DNA of 22,924 nucleotides, taken from positions 1 through 22,924 of the forward strand of contig NW_014040127.1 of assembly GCF_001186125.1 (NCBI RefSeq), read 5' to 3'. Shown piece by piece: positions 1 through 9,969 of the stretch. The translations under genes were made by a program, and so were the position numbers. The number at the start of each line of letters is the position of its first letter. The stretch's first letter is position 1. The notes below the pieces were generated by a model. That model worked only from the letters and a program-made list of their open reading frames with translations. It had not been told where the DNA came from and made no database searches. Origin of the DNA: Sphaeroforma arctica JP610 (taxonomy: Eukaryota > Opisthokonta > Ichthyosporea > Ichthyophonida).

Positions 1-111
1 ATATAAAAGTGAGTGTGTGTGGGGGAGGGTCTGTATCTTTGTGTAGACATCGGTATATACATATATTTAAATATATATCTATATATGTAGACCAATGTTG
101 GTGAATCTGAA
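1..111. other. AT-rich microsatellite-like start of window
   Basis: GTGTGTGGGGGAGGG is followed by TATATAC/ATATTTAA repeats to about 87. It is probably intronic sequence upstream of the first visible exonuclease exon; no coding signal. Confidence 0.5.
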
Positions 112-247
112 TTGATATACCGTGTGCGCAAGGGCATGCAGTTTCCGTTTTTATTACAAAATAACCGTTTTTTCTTGATCATATTTGTCTCAACTCCGGA
201 ACCCGATTGCGCACATTTCTATTCTGAAACCTTCATATCTGAATCAG

Positions 248-3200
248 TATTCGTGACAGACAACGATCGCCAACAAGTGTTGGCGTTGCTGCCCAGGATT
301 CCAGAGACCTCACTAGCACAGGTCATTCGTACATTTGACGTTAAGATAGATGACCCTCAGATAACGCAGAATCTCGCCCAAAAGGCTACAGAGGTATGTA
401 GCTGTTGTGCTCGCATAGAAATGAATGCAACCGTGTCTGTGGTACTCTGTAGGTGTGGTTTCCAAAGGGTGGGCACTCGATTGACAAGGCTGTAATAATT
501 CGCGGTCCAGGAGAGTGGCTATAGACTGCGTCTCGTCAGGCTGTGTGCGAATATTGTAAACTGCCGAGGTGCATATGTGCAGTGACTGATACTTTCAGTG
601 CTAGTGAGCGTAGTTTTAATTTGCTATGAGAAGATACAATTTCGGTGTTGTGGTGATTGCTTACTAATCTTGGACTGGCCTGGCCTATTCGAATGTTTTC
701 TTTTACCTAATTTGGGTTTGCGGAGGATTCACTCCGCTCTTGCTGGTGGCAAGTGCATATTAGCATTTGCTACCTATGCAGGATAAACATGGGCTCATCT
801 TATATGTATGGATTGTGTTATATCTCGTCATGGCCGGCAAGCGTCGTCGTTATAGGTACGGCCTAGTATTATTAGAGGTGCATCGATTCTCACGTTATAT
901 CTCACCTTCATATCCGTATATGGTATATAGCTCTTCAGGGAGGATCCGAAATTGGGCCTGCGCTTCGCGATGCAGTACAATCTGGGCAAGGACATTGACA
1001 TGCCCATACTCGTCGCAGCATTGATCCAGAATCAGGAAACCTCTGTACTTCAGAAGCTGTTTCGTAAACCGACTGATGTAGAGCCTGTTCTTCAGTACCT
1101 AGGCAAGTGGCGCATCGTGTTTGTTGCCAACATATGTGCTTTGATGTGTACGTTCTAGATTGTGACTACCACTGTGACTTGTCATCCATGATGGCGGTTG
1201 CACAGATGCTCTGCTAGCCATTTCTCCCATACTCTCGTTAAGAGCTAGTGGATGTGATCTCGCTCTTTGTGCCATCACACTGATTCTCATATCCACGCTC
1301 CCGTTGCATCACTCAGCATACATGTACATAGATGACGCATATAGACTAGTAGATCATTATTCGCCTTTCATCGTACATATGTAGGATGTATATCGGTTTC
1401 ATCGAATAGAGGACTCAATGTCGCAATTGACGTTCAAGTACAAATGCCACCAATCGCGATGACTTACAATTATTACGCACAGAACGAGAATGTGAGATAC
1501 TGGTCGAGCGCAGAGAGACAAAAGGCGGGAAACACACGCATATGATCAATTTCATCAAGAAGATCAACAAAACACAAATCGGTGGCGGACTCACAAAGCG
1601 GCATGTGGAGAATGGGGAGTTCAAAAACATGTTCCTGCTGATGGACATGGCCATGCTCAACTTCATGTTCTTCAGTCGCATGAAGCAGACAGGCGACATA
1701 GCCAACTGGAACGAGCTACTGGTCTTGTTTGGGAAGGCCCACGAGCTGTTTCAGTGTAAGCCTCGTCTTGTACCGTATTCTCTGTGCGTAGTAGTACACA
1801 CCGCCACTGCGCACGTCTACGTTTCGGGGTACATCTACGCTGCCGTTGTGTATGCACGTTGTACTGCACCCCCACTTACTCTGTCGCTTATGGGACTCGG
1901 ACCGTATTGTGCGATCTCTGCTTACTATCGACCGACTGTTATAGACAGTGTGAGGGAATATCGCGATGGTGTGCAATGCATGAAGTATTCAAACTGTATA
2001 CTCACTGTACCGTACAGTAGTTGGAGCAGCACTTATTTCGATAGATACTCTCAGCTTGTATAACTCGACACGTACACTACTGAGGGTATACAGCGCATGG
2101 TTTGACCGTATCAGAGGATTACTAGATTTGTTCTTGTTACATACTGGTGTGTTCTGCCAATCTGAACATTGATGTTGAGCTACGCAGAGCGGAGGGTGCT
2201 AGATAGATGTATTAGCATCCACGAAGCAATCTTGCATCTAGCTACAACAGTGTACGTACCTGTACACCGCTTCAACATGAAACCTCAAACTTATCGTTGA
2301 ACGATAAAACAGGACGAATTGCGTATATCATTCTCTGCGCATCTGTAAGTGCGCAAATATGTACTTGCATCATCGGTCTACGCTATGTGTAGCTTGAATC
2401 TCTGGCATTTTGTTGGAGTGCGTTTTGCCACCGATTCCTTATTTGTTTGGCATACGTCCCTGCGGGCAGATGACATCTTCGAGCGCACGAAACAGCACTT
2501 CCCTTCAAAGCAATGGTTCAGAACTCAATTTGGCGCCAAAAGTTACTTCAACACGTTGTGCGGCGGAGGCTCGCCCTACCTCGCACCGGAAGAGCCTTAT
2601 AATCTAGGTACGTTGGCATTTCTTATCGAGTGCTGATACATGTAGGTATAGGCACCTAGGCACTTTTGCATGCACCGATTGATTCCCGTATCCAGGACTA
2701 ATATGTATGGTTGAATGGCCATAAAATATGTATACATACACGAACATATACGTGGAAGAGTGTGCTTGCCCTTCTTTCTGCACGACACATTGATGTACGA
2801 AATAAAACAGCATCGCAACACTGAGTGAGGTTGCACAGCGAACATACGTATCTTCGTTTTCGGCTTAACGCGCATAGTTTGTGAACAACGTGCACGTGGA
2901 TACCCACGCACGCACCGAGTGACAGCCCACAAACGCCTAAAGTGGGCCCCTCCAGCATGTACGTGCCTAGACCTCTCCCCGTGCGTGTACTGAATCCGTT
3001 CAAACTCTTGTACGGCGCAGCAAAGGACAGGAAAGCAGTACCCGAGGCGTTCCTGACCCTCTCCCAGGTGGGTACAATGCCTCTGCAACTATACATGGTG
3101 TCCACCCAAGAGGAACTCGATGCGTGTTTAACAACGCTTACAGCCGACAGCACGTTTGTAGGCATGGACTTTGAATGGTGTGTTGGGTTTAGGGTTGTGT

Positions 3201-6200
3201 GTGTAGTTCAATGTATGTTTTTGGATGTATATAACGAGATATACTCAGTTCGTCTCGGATATTTGTGCCTACCTTTTGTTTAAACCTGGCTTCGGAGAGT
3301 GTTGGGATGCCATTTTAACACCGGTCCAATTCTCGCGGGGGTATTCTTTTGAACCGTCTTTAAGTGGTTATTTGGCTGGCTGCGTGAGACGCTCAGACAC
3401 ACTTGCGCGGACCTATCGAGCGTGTTTGATGTTTTCGAAGCATACAGCGAAGGCTGACAGATACAGGGGACACATGAAGACGCACTGATTAGCAACTCAC
3501 AACCGAGATACACAAACGTGTAAATATAATACACACTTGAGCCCATGCAGAATTCAGGAACAGAACAGCGTATTTAGTCCTGTTGAGCAGAATAACGTAT
3601 ATAGTAATAACGTGTATAGTCATGTTGAGCAGAATAACCTAAATAGTAATAACGTATATAGTCACGTTGAATAGAACAACGTATATAGTCACGTTGAGCA
3701 GAATAGGTTATATAGCCATGTTGACACAGGCCCAAGTGCGTCTATTGACCCTTTCAATTGTGAAATACCCCTGCACGGCATATGAAGGCGACCCAGACTA
3801 TTCACAATCGACACCGACCGATGCGCGCTGTGGCAGTTGGCTACGGACGATCTATGCTTCTTTATCGACATGGTAAAGCTGCCAACAACCGCCATACAGC
3901 AGTTTGCAGCCAAATTGCTTAGTGCCCCCAACGTGACCCTCATTGGTAAGTTATTAGCTAGACACGCATAGAACTATGATTTACCAATGCCGAGTCGAAG
4001 TTTTTGCCGAGGGTGTCCGCGCATTTTTTTTTTTGAAAGTATATTTGGGAAGGAGTCTCCATTAAACTGGACAGTAGTGTATGTGGAAAGTTATCAACCA
4101 ATATGAGGATTGTGGTGTTTTTATGCGGAAAGTTATCAACCAATATGAGGATTGTGGTGTTTTTATGCGGCTTGCTTGTATGCATGTCATATTTGCTTGT
4201 GTGCATGTCATATCTGCTACGGCACTCGTGCATCTGTCCAACACATGGGTAGGTAGCCACGTTCTATCTATATCCATGCGTTGCATCGATATGTGTGTAC
4301 TCGTTGTCTGCATCGATCACTACGCTATGCACCAGTGCCATGCACATTTGTCCGAACATGTGTCGTCAGGCATACATCTGGTGTTTAATCAGGCAGATTT
4401 GGAACTGTGCGTAGCCGCACTATAAAGTGTATGCACATCCTTGTGCACACCGAACGTCACTGATGTTCACGCGACTATCTAACCAATTCAATGCATTTGT
4501 CCTCGCTAGGCTACGGATTGAGTGGTGACAGTGCGATGCTTAAAACGGCCACAGGCGACGCCTCAATCAATCTAAGCAATGTGCACGATGTGCAGACAAT
4601 GGGGGTGAGTGGTTGTATGGGGTATATGTGGTGGGGGTGAGTGGTTGTATGGGATGTAAGTGATGGGCTTGTGTGGATGTAAATTGTCGTTAGCAATGAG
4701 GATTGATATCTGATATATGTTATGTCCATGTGGAGGCAGTGCTGCTACTGCATGGCTTTTAGGGTTTTCGGGTTTAGGCTTCATCAGTGCATGTCGCATA
4801 CTTGTGCGATCGGTTGACCTTGTCCTTCACAAACACCCAGTACTATTCAGGAATGCATGTTCTGGTAGCAGCTATAATATGTCCTTGTCGAGGGCTTTAC
4901 TGGGCTCGTCTTTCATGTTACGTGCCTTTGCAGTGAGACACTTGCAAATCTTCGTCTTTTTCTCAAGGTTCTGCGAGGCATGTTCTAATACTTTCTGCAT
5001 GCATATTTTAAAGTATGAAACTGTGGTGTATAAGTAATGCGAACTGCAAACAAATGTATTCTGTAGGGTCGTGTCTGTGTGGATATTTTATGTTCTGTAG
5101 CCATTCATTCGTTTCCTCTCGAGGTTCGGCTTGCAACACACTACGAGATTGAGCGTTTATCATTCACATTCACAAACCAATCACATGCATATACAAATAT
5201 ACCTAACATGATTAACCACTGGCCACCTTGCTGCGCATGACAATCTGATCCGCCTCTTGTTTTCTATACACTTTCTACACTTTCAGAAACAACTGGTGGA
5301 GTTTTCGCCGGAGTATGATTTGAAGGGTGGGCTTAGCGGTGCTTGTAAAGTATGTTCTACCGACTGTGCCAATGCTTGTGCCCAGAGATGTTACTAGTCT
5401 CAAACGCAGTCGTATGGAGGTCTCTAGACCTTTGCTATGTCGCTTCACATGTAGTTCAGTCTACAATGCGTGAGTTGTATGAGTGTGTGTAGCCAATCGC
5501 TAGGATGTAGTTCCGAACTGTACCTATGTGGGACAGAGTTTCCAAAGGCCTGTTCCTCTCCATATGTCTCTCCGTCCGGATTTATCCACACATCTACGCT
5601 CTATTCTATAGTTCTGGTTTGGCAATGCCCTGGACAAGCGCAATCAGATGTCTGATTGGGAGAGACGACCTCTCAGGAAAAGTCAAGAGGAGTACGCTGG
5701 TATGTTGTACTATGTTCTTAACAAAGTATGAACCTTTGCGCATCTATACATGTAAAGGTATTCTAAACTATTAATTACTACGTATAGTACGCGCTGGTAT
5801 GTTGTACTATGTTCTTAACAAAGTTTGAACCTTTGTGCTTCTATACATGTAAATGTATTCTGCTAGATACAAGTATCTCATGAGAGGTCGTCCGCATTTG
5901 CCACTTGGTTTTGACTACGTATTCAAACTTCGTGCTGGCAACTATGCGTGCCAATCGTTTCAGACGCGCACGGGTGTGTTCGTGTCACCTGTTGTCTCGG
6001 GATCACCTACGGGAGTTCTGCAGAATTTTTTTTTCGACGTAATTTCCGCTATTTACGTATTTACTTTTGTATACGATCGTGCGTATCACTGAAGTGCATT
6101 GATTCGACAACGGATACAGTTTGATGGACGTTTAAACGCTTTCTCACGCTCTTGCTTATCCCAATTGACCCTTCAACCACAGCTCTTGATGCGAAATGCC

Positions 6201-6803
6201 TTCTGCCCATGTACCGGAAAGTCAAAGCCAAAATCACGGAACTACAATTGACGAAAAATACAGGTAGGTAGTCGATTATGACAGATTATGTCCTCTCATG
6301 TTTGGTTTTGCTATTCATCGCATCGGCTGCTCGGGTTTTAATTCCGCACTTGGCACTCGTTCGGCTCAGGGTTGGACCGGCGAGGTTGATTAGCGAGGAT
6401 GATTGAATCTTTATTAAGCCTGGACATCCATGCACAGGATAGATCTCTGTGGTTGGCTATAAAGTTTTCGTGCAATTAGAAGCGATCTCTCGATTTTACG
6501 GGGCTCTACTGTTAACAAGTTTGTACACAAGAGCGTCTTCAGGTTTGCGGAGTATAGTTGACTCTGCGACTTACTCCTGCTGGGATGCGTCACACCACAA
6601 AGATGCACATCACGACTTTGTATTCGTGTTTTTTTATAGGTAAAATCTCCGTAACTTCCGACGTAAAAACGGGGCAGAACAAATCTTCGAACCCAAATGG
6701 AGAGAAAAATAACTCTCAATCAAAATCAAAGCGGCCAAGGAAAAGGCAGCCCAAGAAGAAGGCTCTAGAGACTTGTAAGGTACAACCGGGCACCAAGAGG
6801 TGA
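248..6803 (+). CDS. EXD3/Nibbler/mut-7-like 3'-5' exonuclease, 5' partial, multi-exon
   Basis: Predicted DEDDy-type 3'-5' exonuclease; relatives trim RNA 3' ends (Nibbler on miRNA/piRNA, mut-7 in silencing). Exons I can join in phase: 248-393, 931-1102, 1483-1755, 2470-2607, 2943-3177, 3788-3945, 4510-4604, 5287-5349, 5612-5699, 6183-6263, 6640-6803 (stop TGA 6801-6803), giving 536 residues. The first 300 or so are helical, as in the N-terminal region of EXD3/Nibbler. The catalytic core follows: FVGMDFEW (Asp, Glu; the Trp codon is split by an intron), ALWQLATDD, GYGLSGDSAMLK (third acid), SDWERRPL, then EEYA-ALDA, giving the Tyr-x3-Asp of DEDDy. All key residues are present. The last exon is a Lys/Arg-rich tail ending GTKR, possibly a nuclear signal; I see no Mut7-C domain. 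The first exon's start is uncertain (the frame is open from 112) and the true N-terminus lies upstream. The 931, 1102/1483 and 2943 boundaries are less sure than the rest. A WRN-exonuclease relative is the alternative. Confidence 0.82.
3561..3725. repeat. Intronic minisatellite, mixed 27- and 42-bp units
   Basis: Five head-to-tail units of 27, 42, 42, 27 and 27 bp share the core TATATAGTCANGTTGAGCAG with a few substitutions. The 42-bp units look like the 27-bp unit with an extra 15-bp TATAGTAATAACG-type segment. The array lies in the intron between the exons ending at 3177 and starting at 3788 of the exonuclease gene and stops about 60 bp before the acceptor. No dyad symmetry and no constant spacers. 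Confidence 0.85.
4081..4169. repeat. Two-copy 42-bp tandem duplication in an intron
   Basis: Units 4081-4122 and 4123-4164 differ at one base (ATGTGG versus ATGCGG), and the first bases of a third copy follow. It lies in the exonuclease intron 3946-4509. Just downstream a 21-bp TTGCTTGTNTGCATGTCATAT unit is also doubled (about 4171-4212). Because 42 is a multiple of three the ORF runs through, but it is not coding. Confidence 0.85.
5692..5861. repeat. Direct duplication of about 74 bp spanning a 5' splice site
   Basis: 5692-5764 and 5787-5861 are near-identical (GTACG..CTGGTATGTTGTAC through to GTATTCT), separated by 22 bp. The first copy contains the last exonic bases and the GTATGT donor at 5700 of the exonuclease gene. 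The second copy repeats that donor at 5797 inside the intron. Confidence 0.85.
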
Positions 6804-7061
6804 CATCTAAGACAACTAGACGTATCGCAAGCGGATATAAAGAATTAGTTAGCTGACTAGTAATGCGATTGATGCGATTGTCCTTTGCCGTTTATGTACT
6901 TGCTTCAATGGGATTTAAAGGAGTTCGGAAAACGGAAAATTAAGCGCTGATGTGTCTTGTAGAATAAGCAGGGATAAAATTGGCATCACATATATATGTA
7001 TATATGTATGTATGTTTGTATGTATGTAAGTATGTAAGTATGTAAGTATACTATAAATATT

Positions 7062-7098
<37 letters not shown>

Positions 7099-7129
7099 CT
7101 TTATGTATGCATGTATGCATGTATGCATG

Positions 7130-7161
<32 letters not shown>

Positions 7162-7167
7162 AATATA

Positions 7168-7200
<33 letters not shown>

Positions 7201-7597
7201 AATATAAAATACATATATATATATGTGTGTGTGTGTGTGTGTATGTATATATATTTATTTGTATATGTTATCGTTTTTATATTATTATTATTATTATTAA
7301 TATCATTGTTTTTATTTTTATTCTATTATTCTTTTATTTTATTATTTATTATTATTAATTCATCGACTGTACTGGATGACATTGTTGTCTATGTGCTGGA
7401 TATTATATTCTTTATAATGTCATGCGAATAATTTAAAATTGTAATACGTCTCAATAGATGCTGAACTCCATGATTCGCAGCACGATACTGATTATCTGAT
7501 AAGATATCACGCTCAGTATCACAATGTTGTCATAAATCGTCCCCACACCAAATGCACAATATGGATTATACACCGACCGTGGTCGTTATGACCATGT
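6804..7597. other. Convergent intergenic region
   Basis: It separates the ends of the exonuclease (plus) and the lipase (minus). After about 180 bp of unremarkable sequence comes the compound microsatellite annotated separately, then an A/T-rich stretch rich in ATT and TTTTA (about 7270-7365), then about 230 bp of unique sequence. No canonical AATAAA is obvious for either gene, and I see no gene here. Confidence 0.7.
6988..7260. repeat. Compound (TA)n/(TG)n/(TATG)n microsatellite
   Basis: TATG and TAAG tetranucleotides are followed by four successive blocks in which (TA)5-9 passes directly into (TG)8-11, separated by short GAATATAA- or ATGC-containing links. The block structure suggests local duplication of a TA-TG module. 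The open frames through it encode only CVCVYI/YIY low-complexity strings and are not genes. Confidence 0.9.
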
Positions 7598-9499
7598 TTA
7601 TGCAGCAGTCGCCTTTCCGATGGTCATGGGGTTAACTTCTGTGTCACATGCCTGGCTCTGCGTCCGGATCCAGCCCATCTCATATTCCGCTTGATCAATG
7701 CTCCAGTCGCTAGTATTTGGCAGTGCGTACATTTCCTTAAGATGTGACAGTGAAGCCTTCGCTGCTGCACGAGTATGTACACCTCCGGCATCTTCGAGTT
7801 GTAGGAAGCCATGCGTCACCTTATCGGCCTCATGCAGATGTACCTCACCCCGGGCCCGTCTCAGCTTGCGTGCAAATTCTATCGAGTCGTCTAACAAGAG
7901 GTCATTCGTGCCAACGACAATATAGGTAGGCGGGAGCTTGCTCAGCATATCATCTGTGGCATGCCAAGGAGATAAGAGAGCCGAGGGAGTCACTTTTTGG
8001 CCCTCAGGGATGTAGGCACCCATAGTGATGGCAAACACGCTGAGTGGCAGCAGAATATCTGCCGCTGCATTCAGACGCGCCGGTGATATGAGCTTCTTAA
8101 TACATGCGGCTGGATAGCTTGCCTGCAGTGCTTTAGGTAGTGGTAATCCCTCTTGTGCAATCTTAGTCCCAAAGCCAATGTCAAATTCCCGCCAGCGCTA
8201 TCGCCTGATATGCAGATGTTGTTGGGATCATGACCCATCTGGTGGGCGTGTTGAAATACCCACGCATACATGTAGAAGCATTCGTCTAGCGCAACAGGGA
8301 ACTTGGCCTCGGGTGCGAGTGAGTAGTCGATGCTGACCACCATCCCGTCTAACTGCTGAGCCCACTTCTTCAGATACGCCTGGTGACTTCGCGAAGTTTG
8401 GGCTACGAATCCTCCTCCGTGTATATGGAATAGAATGCCCGGTTTGCGAGTGCTTTTATTAGTAGCACGTCCCATATGGTCAACTGAGGGTTTGACGGAT
8501 ACATCGGGAGCTTGCTCCTTGCTCCATACTATTGGTATCTTATTCATAAAACTGGCTTGCAGCTTGTTCAACGGCAGCGTTTCAAACGTACCAGAACCTT
8601 TCTGAGTGCGAATCACACGAACTGTTATTTGATCTAGCAGCGGCGCTGGAACATTCGTTTCGATTGACTCTATCTTAGGTTGCCCACTCTCTCTACCCGA
8701 ATTCGCCTCCGGGTGCCTGTGAGAGAGTTTGATGTCATCTCTAGCAGATACGTGGAATCGCACGCCAGCAGACGGGGCTTTAATCTGTAGCACACGTTTC
8801 ATCCCGCTCGTTTCAAAAACATTCCAGAAGTCTTTCAAGAATTGCATATCGCTTTTCTGGAATTCTGTGACTATCTTTGATGCCCGCAAGTCCGCATTGA
8901 GGGCGTACAAAGGTAGCGAGGCGCTAGTTGTCATCTTGGTCAATACCTGTACTTCTCTACCCAGGATTCCACGGTTGAAGCTATTACTCGCAGTGAACGC
9001 CAACATGAAGTCCATCGTTGCACGCACGGCACCTTCACAGTGTAGCGCTTTCATCTGGCTATAGAAGCAAGTTTTGTCAATATTTGATATCTTGTTCCAC
9101 AGCGCCTCATTTTGTGCCAAATCTCCATCGTTGAACAGTATATTTTCTTCATCGACCGCGGCCTCACATGCGAGAGAAATATCTAGAATATCGCACTGAG
9201 TTCTGAGCAGAATTATTCTTCTGGATATGGACTTGGTTCGATTTGAACCACATACGACTTTGGCGGCATTTCGTAGATATCTCAAGAGCATGCGCTATGT
9301 TCGAACGGAATCCGTTGCCCGGAGTGTTTTCGTCCAAGTCAACCCTGTGCATGAAGCTCGCTATTCCCCTTACCTTCGGATTTATTGTGTCTCTGATAAT
9401 CTCTTCGAGTTCGAGTAACAGACTAAGGTTTTTCGATTTGCTCTCATATGCTCGTAAGCGGAAAGCACTCACTACACCAAGGTAAGCATTAAGGCGCAT
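7598..9499 (-). CDS. LIPE: Hormone-sensitive lipase (LIPE-type), intronless, two frame slips
   Basis: Neutral lipase/esterase acting on acylglycerols and sterol esters, normally cytosolic or on lipid droplets. ATG at 9499-9497, stop TAA at 7600-7598, about 633 codons. N-terminal HSL_N domain: VDLDENTPGNGFRS matches animal DLDPxTPANGYRS, followed by ISRRIILLRT. The alpha/beta-hydrolase domain has the oxyanion-hole HIHGGGFVAQTSRSH (about residue 358), SIDYSLAPEAKFPVALDECF, the nucleophile ICISGDSAGG (Ser codon 8197-8199), Asp in NDLLLDDS and His in THGFLQL. The triad is complete. The segment between LLPLSVF and SPLLAP-like SALLSPW is very short, so the mammalian phospho-regulatory insert is absent. 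Oddities: the frame moves +1 near 9283-9297 and -1 near 8166-8178; the slips cancel, and conservation continues in the shifted frame between them. No GT-AG intron fits either point, so they are sequencing errors or recent mutations. Family assignment is very secure; whether it is functional is not. Confidence 0.9.
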
Positions 9500-9969
9500 T
9501 ATTTATTGTTCTATTTGCAGAGATCACATCAATTATATAGGAAAGTATTGCAGCCTTGTACTGCCAGTAAGTGCTTCTTACTGCCATAATTTTGTGTTTG
9601 AATTCATTCTTGACTTTATATTCTCAAAAAACAAAATTCCGGTGCAGGGTTCCCCACTTCTTCTGGGCCCGGGCAATCGGAATAAAAAATACAAATAAAT
9701 AAATAAACCAATTTTACATCATATTTATCTCTTTTTTGAATATTTTTTAAAAATAATACGTATGTTGCCGTCTTGGCCTTGCTCGGCTGTATGTTAAAAG
9801 TAAATAATATTGTTTAAAATCCCAAGAAAGTCTGCGCCTTAGCGGCCGAGTCGAGCCGACATTACAAACTGGCATACATTTTCAGTTTTTCACTCGATGA
9901 TTCGTTCGCGGTTTTCATTGTTGTTATTAGCTGCACTAGCTAAAGTCGTTTAAATCCCTCTGTGGAAAC
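9500..9969. other. Intergenic region between lipase start and transporter end
   Basis: Both flanking genes are on the minus strand, so this holds the transporter 3' end and the lipase promoter. About 9590-9810 is A/T-rich with homopolymer runs and (AAAT)n near 9690-9712; the rest is unique. No gene seen. Confidence 0.7.

Noticed and set aside
1756-2063. Continuation of the long frame starting at 1542
   Set aside because: A GTAAGC donor at 1756 ends the exon; residues after it lose family character, and the next exon (2470) joins in phase.
2597-3165. Two minus-strand frames of 155-163 codons
   Set aside because: They lie antisense to the exonuclease exon 2943-3177 and its intron, Cys/His/Tyr-rich with no domain.
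3561-3725. Array considered as a CRISPR-like repeat
   Set aside because: Units are directly adjacent with no unique spacers, and the setting is a eukaryotic intron.
5853-6092. 79-codon plus-strand frame between exonuclease exons
   Set aside because: The exon ending 5699 joins 6183 directly to restore EEYAALDA; an extra exon here would break the YxxxD motif.
7081-7431. Open frames encoding CVCVCLYVCMY-type strings
   Set aside because: They are translations of the TG/TA microsatellite; no domain and no unique coding sequence.
9260-9400. Mini-intron to explain the lipase frame change (GTAAGG...CACAG, 29 nt)
   Set aside because: Removing it creates an immediate stop and deletes nothing that relatives lack; the frame change lies further downstream.
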